Part shown: piece after piece, positions 1 through 6,278 of the stretch
Layout of the letters: each line of letters opens with the position of its first letter
How positions within the stretch are numbered: the first letter of the stretch is position 1
Origin: Clostridiales bacterium
GTDB taxonomy: Bacteria; Bacillota; Dehalobacteriia; UBA4068
Direction of reading: 5' to 3'
Length of the DNA stretch: 9,456 nucleotides
Assembly (NCBI GenBank): GCA_009783495.1
Contig: WRDJ01000008.1
Location: 1 to 9,456 of the forward strand
Program-made: the position numbers and the translations under genes
The notes under the pieces: generated by a model
Told to the model about the DNA's origin: nothing
The model's database searches: none
What the model saw: only the letters and a program-made list of their open reading frames with translations

Positions 1-8
1 ACAAATTA

Positions 9-1058
9 ATGAGTGACCTGACAGAAAAAGTACTCGATGCAAGCACAAACCCAGGATTAAAATATATATCCATTTCCCGGCGTTCCTTCTTGAAGGGCGC
101 GTTGGCCGTGGGCGGCGCGCTGGCCCTGGCCGGCTGCCAGGAGAAACCGGTTGATGCCGATGCCGATGCCGATGCCGATGCCGATGCCGATAGCGATAGC
201 GATAGCGATAGCGATAGCGATAGCGATAGCGATGGTGATGGTGATATACAAGAGCCGTGGCCGCCGCCTTTTGATCCTGACGCTAAACCGAAAATCCCCG
301 ATATCACCGAAATTCCTGATGCCGCAAATACCGCGCCGGTGGTTTATACCTTTGTCGCGGGGCAAGTGCCGGCGAAGGACAATTTCACCGCCGCCCGCCA
401 CATATTGCCGAAATATGAAAACTGCTCCGGCTGCAGAAGATGCATGATCGCCTGCTCGATGTATCATGGCGACACGATAGACACCGACAAGGCGAGATGC
501 CGGGTTCATAGCTTCACCAAACAAAACGGCCGCGTTGACATCCCCAGCTTCTGCAACCAGTGCGGCTCGCGCTCAAGCGCCACGGTTGACACCGCGCCTT
601 GCATCGCAGCCTGCCCGGTGGGCACCAACCGCATTGATAAGCCCATTGTGAGGAACGTCAACAGTGACAACTGGGCCAACACCGTGGTGAACATTTACAG
701 CGCCACCGGCGCCACCACAGTCAGAAACGCCATCGGCGCCATGAAAACGCTCGCCAACCGCTGCCGCGGCGTTGACTGCACGCTCTGCGTCACGGCCTGC
801 GAGACAAAAGGCAGCGGCTGCATAAGGAAAGACAGGAACGGCTTGGTCACCGGCATATGCGACCTTTGCGACGGCTTTGTCCTGTGCTATCTGAACTGCC
901 CGTCCGACGCCCTGATGATCAGGAACAACAACACCAACTATCAGAACCTCTATACATACACCCCGCGGGTGCTGGCGGAAAGGGTTGCCTTCACGCTTTA
1001 TGATATCGCGATTGACGAAACCATAGACGTGATTGACAGACCGCCCTTCCCGTATTGA
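9..1058 (+). CDS. Tat-exported putative lipoprotein ferredoxin with four [4Fe-4S] motifs, partner of the AOR-like protein
   Basis: 349 aa electron-transfer subunit resembling DmsB/NrfC/YdhY-type ferredoxins. A Tat motif, SRRSFLKG, lies at residues 23-30, followed by a hydrophobic stretch ending LAGC at 40-43. That is a lipobox, so the mature protein probably starts at lipidated Cys43. Residues 49-79 are a strictly alternating Asp linker (DA, then DS, then DG). Cysteine groups follow: C139/142/145/149; C182/185/198/202-Pro; C252/257/260/264; C284/287/293/297-Pro. This is room for four [4Fe-4S] clusters. The third group starts C-x4-C where the paralogue at 3052 has C-x2-C. The ATG at 9 gives an N-terminus matching that paralogue almost residue for residue; its ribosome binding site lies at or beyond the window edge. 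The AOR-like gene follows 56 bp downstream. Inferred role: passing electrons between that enzyme and a membrane or extracytoplasmic partner not present here. Confidence 0.88.
   Translation: MSDLTEKVLDASTNPGLKYISISRRSFLKGALAVGGALALAGCQEKPVDADADADADADADSDSDSDSDSDSDSDGDGDIQEPWPPPFDPDAKPKIPDITEIPDAANTAPVVYTFVAGQVPAKDNFTAARHILPKYENCSGCRRCMIACSMYHGDTIDTDKARCRVHSFTKQNGRVDIPSFCNQCGSRSSATVDTAPCIAACPVGTNRIDKPIVRNVNSDNWANTVVNIYSATGATTVRNAIGAMKTLANRCRGVDCTLCVTACETKGSGCIRKDRNGLVTGICDLCDGFVLCYLNCPSDALMIRNNNTNYQNLYTYTPRVLAERVAFTLYDIAIDETIDVIDRPPFPY
102..124 (+). repeat. Direct repeat within Tat-signal coding region, copy 1
   Basis: A 23-nt block in the hydrophobic part of the Tat signal is identical to 3145-3167 in the second ferredoxin gene. 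The surrounding coding sequence of the two signals is also closely similar but has silent and conservative changes. This is a relic of gene duplication rather than a mobile repeat. Confidence 0.85.
153..245 (+). repeat. In-frame hexanucleotide repeat encoding an Asp-rich linker
   Basis: Fifteen consecutive hexamers: six GATGCC, seven GATAGC and two GATGGT, closing with one more GAT. They encode alternating Asp-Ala, Asp-Ser and Asp-Gly, residues 49-79 of the ferredoxin. Each unit is two codons, so gain or loss of units by replication slippage keeps the frame and only changes linker length. The linker lies between the putative lipid-anchor Cys43 and the first cluster domain. The homologous gene at 3052 has no such repeat. 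The open reading frames seen here in other frames (Met-Pro and Ile-Ala repeats) are by-products of the repeat. Confidence 0.95.
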
Positions 1059-1097
1059 GGTATCTCCACCAGTCAATAACCATGATTTTTACGAAAC

Positions 1098-1105
1098 AGG
1101 AGGTG
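1098..1105 (+). promoter_or_regulatory. Ribosome binding site of the first AOR-like gene
   Basis: AGGAGGTG, a near-perfect Shine-Dalgarno, sits 9 nt before the ATG at 1115. The same 8-mer precedes the second AOR-like gene (3988-3995), and both starts continue into ATGCCA. This supports both the chosen starts and a shared origin of the two modules. Confidence 0.85.
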
Positions 1106-1114
1106 TAATTTTCT

Positions 1115-2953
1115 ATGCCAATAGGAGACAAAGGCTATTGGGGAAAAATGCTTGAGATCAACCTCAATACAAGTACCTTCACGAAGGACTCAAACCGTCA
1201 CATGCACTATACCGACCAATATATCAACGGACGCGGCCTTGCCATGAAGCTTCTCTGGGAAGCCCTTAAGGACCTTCCGGGCGCAGATCCGCTGGGCCGG
1301 AATAACCCCATCATCATCACCCCGGGGGTCGTCGGCGGCTTGCCCTTCACCGGGTTCAACCGTTATGAGATCGTCAGCAAAAGCGCTCTCACCCAGGCCA
1401 AAAACCCGCGTTTCGGGGAAAGCTCCTCTACGGTTGCCTGCGCAGACGCCGGCGGGTTCTTCGGCGCCGCGTTGAAAATGGCGGGATATGACCTGCTTTT
1501 CCTCAACGAACAATGCAGCGCCTGGAAATATCTCTACATCAACGAAGACCAAGTGAGCCTGGAAGACGCCACGCAATATGTCAACATGACTTCCGGCGAG
1601 TTTGAGCAAGCCATGAAAAAGAAATATGACGGCGCTCACGCCGTCCTCAGCATCGGCCCGGCCGCGGTGAAAGGCGTGCGCTTCGCCGCCCTCATGAGCG
1701 AAGTCTGCCGCGTCAACGGCAGCGCCGGCATGGGCGCCGTGATGGCCAGCAAGAGGCTGAAGGGCATCGTCGTTTTCGGAAGCAAGATCCCGCCCTTCGC
1801 CGGCACATACGCCCAGCTCAGAACCCTGAAAGAAACAACGGATCAGGCGGCTTGGAAAAATGAAAACACCCAGTGGCGCACAATATACGGGACGGCCAGC
1901 TTGTTCAACCAGAATAACGCCGATTGCCGCAAGCCTGCCACGAACTTCAGCGAGGGCTGGTTCCCGAACCCCAACAAAGTCTTCACCGCCGTCATGTACG
2001 CTTATTGGAGAAAGCACAATGCCTGCTATGCCTGCCTGACAAGATGCGGGAAATCCGGCAGGGTGCAGACCGGCAAATACCATAACCTGGTCAGCCAGGG
2101 GCCGGAATATGAACATTCCATGTGTCATTCCAACTGGGGGATTCAAGAGCTTGAAGACCTCGGCGCGATCATGACCAAACTGCGCGAACTGGGTCTCGAC
2201 GTCGTCGCCACGGGCGGCGTGGTCGGGTTCGCTCTGGAAGCCTTCGGAAAAGGCGACCTCACCCAAGCCGACCTTGGCCAACAGCTGCGTTGGGGCAACA
2301 CCGACGAGATCCTCGACTTCCTTGACAAGCTGGTCAACAACACCGGTCAGATTTATCAATGGCTGCGCCGCGGCGCTACCTATGCCGCGAATAAGATCGG
2401 CAAAAATTCCGTCAAATATGCCATGGACAGCAAAAACCAGAGCTATGACGCATGGGCCATCGTCCCGACGGATTTGGCCGGTCAGGCCGCGATCGCCGCT
2501 GCCAATGCCGGCCCCAGCTATGCTGACGGTTTCGGCGTGAACGCGATAGTTTCCGCGGGCCGCCGCAGCGCCGGCGTCTATTGCGATTATGGCATCAGCG
2601 GGCTGGTAACCGTTTCCGGTAACTATCCGCTTAACATCATCAACTTCGTCCTGGGCAAAGAATTCAACGTGGCAGATTTTGACCGTTTCGGCGAGCGCGT
2701 CGTCAACCTGGAAAGGGTCTTCAACCTGCGCGAAGGCTTCACCAAAGCCGACGACACCCTGGCAGACAAATCCTTTGACCAAGAACAAGCGTATTCGGTC
2801 GGCACATACAAAGGCTGGTTCCGCGGCAAGCTGGAATTCGAAGCCATGATGGTTCAGGAATACCGCAAAATGAGCTGGAACGATAACGGCGTTCCCACCG
2901 GGAACAAACTGATCGAACTCGGCCTGAGCGACCTGATCAGCCAGATCCCCTGA
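1115..2953 (+). CDS. AOR-superfamily tungsten/molybdenum oxidoreductase, first copy
   Basis: 612 aa, the usual AOR length. N-terminal family blocks are clear: GYWGKMLEINL (7-17), NGRGLAMKLLWEAL (38-51), PGADPL (55-60), GRYxxVSKS-like NRYEIVSKS (82-90), GGFFGAALKMAGYD (113-126), and SIGPAAVKGVRFAALM then GAVMASKRLKGIVV (179-220), which matches the pterin-binding region. Fe-S ligands C304-x2-C307-x3-C311 are present, as is GPEYE (329-333), which in characterised AORs carries a Glu near the metal. FNLREGFTKADD (536-547) and the C-terminal WNDNGVPTGNKLIELGL (588-604) are typical. Two oddities: the usual NRGACH-like segment reads NAGPSY (464-469) with no His, and the fourth-Cys motif reads CDYGIS (490-495). 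There is no signal peptide, so export would depend on the upstream Tat ferredoxin. E. coli YdhV, encoded beside a ferredoxin, is a possible relative. Substrate unknown. Confidence 0.92.
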   Translation: MPIGDKGYWGKMLEINLNTSTFTKDSNRHMHYTDQYINGRGLAMKLLWEALKDLPGADPLGRNNPIIITPGVVGGLPFTGFNRYEIVSKSALTQAKNPRFGESSSTVACADAGGFFGAALKMAGYDLLFLNEQCSAWKYLYINEDQVSLEDATQYVNMTSGEFEQAMKKKYDGAHAVLSIGPAAVKGVRFAALMSEVCRVNGSAGMGAVMASKRLKGIVVFGSKIPPFAGTYAQLRTLKETTDQAAWKNENTQWRTIYGTASLFNQNNADCRKPATNFSEGWFPNPNKVFTAVMYAYWRKHNACYACLTRCGKSGRVQTGKYHNLVSQGPEYEHSMCHSNWGIQELEDLGAIMTKLRELGLDVVATGGVVGFALEAFGKGDLTQADLGQQLRWGNTDEILDFLDKLVNNTGQIYQWLRRGATYAANKIGKNSVKYAMDSKNQSYDAWAIVPTDLAGQAAIAAANAGPSYADGFGVNAIVSAGRRSAGVYCDYGISGLVTVSGNYPLNIINFVLGKEFNVADFDRFGERVVNLERVFNLREGFTKADDTLADKSFDQEQAYSVGTYKGWFRGKLEFEAMMVQEYRKMSWNDNGVPTGNKLIELGLSDLISQIP

Positions 2954-3034
2954 TCAATGCAGCGGCTGAACAGGAACAGTCATGAGGATCAACAACAGAA
3001 GCGGTTATCCGCAAGCTTACCTAATAGTTTTAGA

Positions 3035-3042
3035 AAGGGGGA
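3035..3042 (+). promoter_or_regulatory. Ribosome binding site of the second ferredoxin gene
   Basis: AAGGGGGA, purine-rich, lies 9 nt before the ATG at 3052. It lies in the 98-bp gap after the first AOR-like gene. That gap holds no terminator-like hairpin with a T-run and no convincing promoter, so the second module is probably co-transcribed with the first. Confidence 0.65.
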
Positions 3043-3051
3043 AATTTACTA

Positions 3052-3972
3052 ATGAGTGAATTAACAGAAAAGGTTCTTGACCAAAGCACAAATTACGGCT
3101 TGAAATACGTGTCTATTTCCCGTCGTACCTTCCTGAAAGGAGCTTTGGCCGTGGGCGGCGCGCTGGCGTTGGCCGGCACAACCGCCAAAATCAAGGCCAG
3201 CGCGGCAGGCGAACTTCCGCCGCCGGTGGCCGAAACACTTCCTTCTCCTCCCGGCGTGAGTTCAGTCGTTCCTGTCGCGATGGTTACCCCGTCCCGCATC
3301 CCGATCGACAAGCCCAGTTTCATCCTGCCGAAATATGAAAAGTGCATCGGCTGCAAAAAGTGCCAGATCGCCTGCGCGATCGCGCACACCGAAGAAGTTA
3401 GAGACGCCGCAAACAGAGTAATTGTAGAGAAAGCCAGCCCGGATATGGATCGCGCCAATATGCAGATCCACAGCGCCACCATCGTCGGCGGCCGCGTTGA
3501 CCTTCCCATTCTTTGCATGAAGTGCGGCACCTTCTTACCGGGGGTCATGGGCTATGAACCAACCGCGTCCTATGCGGGATTGCTTCCGCTGAACGCGACT
3601 GACACAGCCTTCTGCTTCCAGAATTGCCCCGAAAACGCCATTGCCAGAAACTCTAAAACCGGCGCCATGCAGATTGACAGGGTTGCCTGCACCGTCTGCG
3701 GCAGTTGCGTAACTGCCTGCAAAGAACTCAGCGTCGGTTGCTTGCGCATGAGCAGAGACAAAAAAGCCAACGGCGAATCTATGTGGATTGTCGGTATGTG
3801 CGACCTCTGCAACGGCAACCCGCAGTGCGTGGCCATGTGCCCGGAAGGCGTTCTGGAAGTCTGGCTGAAAGATCCTTTCTCCGGCAACCGCAATGAAAGT
3901 TACAACAACTTCAACGACAGTCCCCTGGTTCTGGCCAGAAGGATCGCGGCAGCCATGTACAAAGTAGAATAA
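3052..3972 (+). CDS. Tat-exported ferredoxin with four [4Fe-4S] motifs, second copy
   Basis: 306 aa paralogue of the protein at 9-1058. Residues 1-42 match it almost completely, including the Tat motif SRRTFLKG (23-30) and the hydrophobic ALAVGGALALAG (31-42). The next residue is Thr rather than Cys, so there is no lipobox. Cleavage by signal peptidase I somewhere near ASAAG (49-53) is plausible. The acidic repeat linker is absent, replaced by a Pro-rich stretch (56-88). Cysteine groups: C98/101/104/108; C155/158/188/192-Pro; C213/216/219/223; C250/253/259/263-Pro. All sixteen ligands for four [4Fe-4S] clusters are present in DmsB-like order, and C230 is extra. The second AOR-like gene starts 31 bp downstream. 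Inferred role: soluble or complex-bound electron carrier outside the membrane for that enzyme, and the source of its Tat signal. Confidence 0.9.
   Translation: MSELTEKVLDQSTNYGLKYVSISRRTFLKGALAVGGALALAGTTAKIKASAAGELPPPVAETLPSPPGVSSVVPVAMVTPSRIPIDKPSFILPKYEKCIGCKKCQIACAIAHTEEVRDAANRVIVEKASPDMDRANMQIHSATIVGGRVDLPILCMKCGTFLPGVMGYEPTASYAGLLPLNATDTAFCFQNCPENAIARNSKTGAMQIDRVACTVCGSCVTACKELSVGCLRMSRDKKANGESMWIVGMCDLCNGNPQCVAMCPEGVLEVWLKDPFSGNRNESYNNFNDSPLVLARRIAAAMYKVE
3145..3167 (+). repeat. Direct repeat within Tat-signal coding region, copy 2
   Basis: Exact 23-nt match to 102-124. With about 3.0 kb between copies, recombination between them could in principle delete the first AOR-like gene and fuse the two ferredoxins in frame; this is inference from position only. 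Confidence 0.85.
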
Positions 3973-3987
3973 TTGACTTAACGAATT

Positions 3988-3995
3988 AGGAGGTG
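3988..3995 (+). promoter_or_regulatory. Ribosome binding site of the second AOR-like gene
   Basis: AGGAGGTG, 8 nt before the ATG at 4004. It is identical to the 8-mer at 1098-1105, in a gap of only 31 bp after the ferredoxin stop codon. Confidence 0.85.
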
Positions 3996-4003
3996 TTTTA
4001 ACT

Positions 4004-6199
4004 ATGCCAACAGGAGATCCCGGTTATTGGAGCAAGATGCTTAAGGTCAATATGACCACTGGAACATGGGAAGCCACTGACGAACACATGCAATATAATA
4101 CCAGCTTTCTGCATGGCCGCCAGATGGCGATGAGGCTCCTTTGGGAAGCGCTCAAGGACAAACCGGGCGCCGATCCTCTCGGCCCGGATAACGTTCTTAT
4201 CATCGCCCCGGGGCTGAGTTCCGGGCATGCCGTCCCCGGCGTGTCCCGCTATACGGCTGTTTGCAAAAATGGTCTCACCATGAACAAATTCACGTTGGAG
4301 AACCCCAAGAGAGCTTTGGATGAGCACAAATGGGGCGCCACAATCGGGCACGCCGAAGGCGGCGGGCAATTCGCTCCCATGCTGAAAATGGCCGGCTGGG
4401 ATATGCTTTATGTCTACGGCAAAAGCTCAACAGTCAAGGTTTTGAAAATCAATAACGACAAAGTCGAGTTGATAACCCCGCCGAACATGTACTATTGCGA
4501 ATATTTGGGTTATCACGGCAAGAAGGAATTTAAAAACGTTCCCTTCGAACAACTGACCATCCCCAATTTTGAGGAATGGTGGATGACCGACTCGCGCTTC
4601 GACCTGAGATACAGGTCCATTGCCTGCGGCCCGGCCGCTTTCAAGGGCGGGCGCGCGACCGCCATCATCAGCGAACTCGGCCGCGCGGCCGGCCGCTGCG
4701 GCTGCGGCGTTGTCATGGCCTCGAAAGGCCTCAAAGGCGTTGTTTGCTTCGGGGATCAGGTTTGCCCCTCGAACAACAAAGCAGACCTTTACAAATGGTT
4801 TGAAAGCACCCACAACACCGCGGTTACCTCCGCGAGCGCCGACGTTTCAGGCAACCGTCTCTATGGCACAGCCTCCATGTTGGGCACCGCGACCGGTTCC
4901 AGGACCGGCCACAACAACAGCGACCAGTGGGATCCGTTCCCCGCTGGCACCTTTCCGGCGGTCGTCACCCGTTTCTGGGTGCGTCACTCCACTTGCTATA
5001 ACTGCTATGTGCGCTGCATGAAGATCGGCGTCTGCCAGAGGGGCCCGTGGAAAGGCTGGATCGCTGAAGGTCCGGAATATGAATCGGGCATGAGCCAATC
5101 CAACTGGTGGATGAGGGACATTGACGACTATGCTCCGCTCATGACGATGATGGAAGACTATGGTTGGGACATCATCGGCATCGGCGGCATCATCGGCTTC
5201 GTTCTGGAAGCATGGGAAAGGGGCTTCATCACCAACGAAATGCTGGGCCTCGACCGCGACGGCAAACAGCTGGAAGCAAAATGGGGCGATCCCCTCGACA
5301 TCTCCGAGCTCATATGGAACATATCGTATAAAGACGGCGACCTCTGGGATTGGCTGCGCGGCGGCTCCACCTATGCCGGTTATCGCATCCACCAGGCCTA
5401 TGGGACGCAGATTGACAACTATCCGTTCCCGTCCACGCTGACACCGCCGGTGACGCGCGGCAAAGCGACCAAAGCCTATTATTATGCCATGGACGGTAAA
5501 AACCACAGCTATGCCGCCTGGTTCTATCAAGGCTCCTATTGGACGCAATATATCGCCTGTCTGCGCGGGGCCTGCCACGTTGAAGGCCACGGAGCAGGCG
5601 CGGTCGGCAGCGCGGCCATCCGCGACATGAACGTGAGCTGTTCCTTCGGCGACAGCGGCTGGGGCGGCACCTACACGAAGAACAACTTCATCAGATTCCT
5701 GTTGGGCAGAGAATATACCGACGCTCAGCTGGGTTCCAACAACTCCATCGCCGCCTCTTTCGGCTGCCGCACAGTCACCCTTGAGAAGGTCTTCAACCTC
5801 AACGAAGGCTTCACCAGGGAAGACGACTGGCACAACATCAAAGCCTATACCGTGCCGACCTATTGCGGCGTCGCTGGCGGCAGCAATAACGCGACAGGCA
5901 ACCCCGGCTATTATGTCCAGAACACAGGCGCCGAAGAAGACGTCGGCACCGCCGGCACCGGCTCCGGTCTTGAGAGCAGCATCAGCACCAGTTATGGCGG
6001 TGCCGGCTGGAACCGCCTCACCGGCATCCCCTCGAACTCCATCCTGACGACCCAGTCTCTGGATTCCGGGCAGACCAACCTGCGGCCCTATGTCGAAGAG
6101 ATCCGGAGAAAGTACACGATGCAAATGGCGAGAGAGATCTGCTACAACAGGGAAATTTGGGATTTCAGACCATATCCCTCCCAATACCCGGCCAGATAG
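4004..6199 (+). CDS. AOR-superfamily tungsten/molybdenum oxidoreductase, second copy with divergent C-terminus
   Basis: 731 aa, about 100 longer than typical AORs. Family blocks: GYWSKMLKVNMTTG (7-20), MAMRLLWEAL then PGADPLG (41-60), SRYTAVCKNGLT (81-92), GGGQFAPMLKMAGWD (119-133), ACGPAAFKGGRATAII (207-222) and VVMASKGLKGVV (236-247). Fe-S ligands are C331-x2-C334-x3-C338, followed by EGPEYES (355-361). LRGACHVEG (520-528) matches the family NRGACH motif, whose His is near the metal in AORs. FNLNEGFTREDD (597-608) is conserved. The fourth-Cys region reads CSFGDS (546-551) in place of D-x2-G-x-C. After residue 615 it departs from the family: about 80 residues rich in Gly, Ser, Thr and Asn, then a Tyr/Arg-rich tail, with no GWDxNGxPTxxKLxxLGL block. 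No signal peptide; export with the Tat ferredoxin 31 bp upstream is inferred. Cofactor (W or Mo) and substrate cannot be told. Confidence 0.9.
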   Translation: MPTGDPGYWSKMLKVNMTTGTWEATDEHMQYNTSFLHGRQMAMRLLWEALKDKPGADPLGPDNVLIIAPGLSSGHAVPGVSRYTAVCKNGLTMNKFTLENPKRALDEHKWGATIGHAEGGGQFAPMLKMAGWDMLYVYGKSSTVKVLKINNDKVELITPPNMYYCEYLGYHGKKEFKNVPFEQLTIPNFEEWWMTDSRFDLRYRSIACGPAAFKGGRATAIISELGRAAGRCGCGVVMASKGLKGVVCFGDQVCPSNNKADLYKWFESTHNTAVTSASADVSGNRLYGTASMLGTATGSRTGHNNSDQWDPFPAGTFPAVVTRFWVRHSTCYNCYVRCMKIGVCQRGPWKGWIAEGPEYESGMSQSNWWMRDIDDYAPLMTMMEDYGWDIIGIGGIIGFVLEAWERGFITNEMLGLDRDGKQLEAKWGDPLDISELIWNISYKDGDLWDWLRGGSTYAGYRIHQAYGTQIDNYPFPSTLTPPVTRGKATKAYYYAMDGKNHSYAAWFYQGSYWTQYIACLRGACHVEGHGAGAVGSAAIRDMNVSCSFGDSGWGGTYTKNNFIRFLLGREYTDAQLGSNNSIAASFGCRTVTLEKVFNLNEGFTREDDWHNIKAYTVPTYCGVAGGSNNATGNPGYYVQNTGAEEDVGTAGTGSGLESSISTSYGGAGWNRLTGIPSNSILTTQSLDSGQTNLRPYVEEIRRKYTMQMAREICYNREIWDFRPYPSQYPAR

Positions 6200-6207
6200 T
6201 TTTTCGC

Positions 6208-6241
6208 TTGATAGGGATGGGCGCAAGCCCATCCCTATCAA
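6208..6241 (+). repeat. Perfect 15-bp inverted repeat with GCAA loop
   Basis: TTGATAGGGATGGGC (6208-6222) pairs perfectly with GCCCATCCCTATCAA (6227-6241) across a GCAA loop, a GNRA tetraloop in RNA. It begins 8 nt after the stop of the second AOR-like gene and ends 37 nt before the transporter start. No T-run follows on the + strand, so it is a poor intrinsic terminator as it stands. Likely roles are an mRNA-stabilising or processing hairpin separating the redox and transporter parts of the transcript, or a dispersed palindromic (REP-like) element. Confidence 0.85.
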
Positions 6242-6263
6242 CAAAATGGCAACTTTCAAGGAC

Positions 6264-6272
6264 AAGGGGTGA
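6264..6272 (+). promoter_or_regulatory. Ribosome binding site supporting a TTG start
   Basis: AAGGGGTGA, close to the consensus AAGGAGGTGA, ends 6 nt before TTG at 6279. No in-frame ATG has comparable upstream pairing; the nearest ones fall at codons 16 and 19. Confidence 0.65.
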
Positions 6273-6278
6273 GAAGGC

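Noticed and set aside
153..245. Repeat cluster as a possible CRISPR array
   Set aside because: The units are contiguous 6-mers with no spacers and are in frame with a real protein.
151..447. Small proteins made of Met-Pro or Ile-Ala repeats near the start of the window
   Set aside because: They are other-frame readings of the hexanucleotide repeat within the ferredoxin gene.
1190..2788. 532-codon open frame on the - strand
   Set aside because: Antisense to the first AOR-like gene, whose protein matches a known family over its full length. The antisense product shows no recognisable domain, and long antisense frames are expected from GC-rich codon bias.
3001..3012. GCGG-TTAT-CCGC hairpin between the two modules
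   Set aside because: The stem is only 4 bp with no T-run directly after it; too weak to call a terminator.
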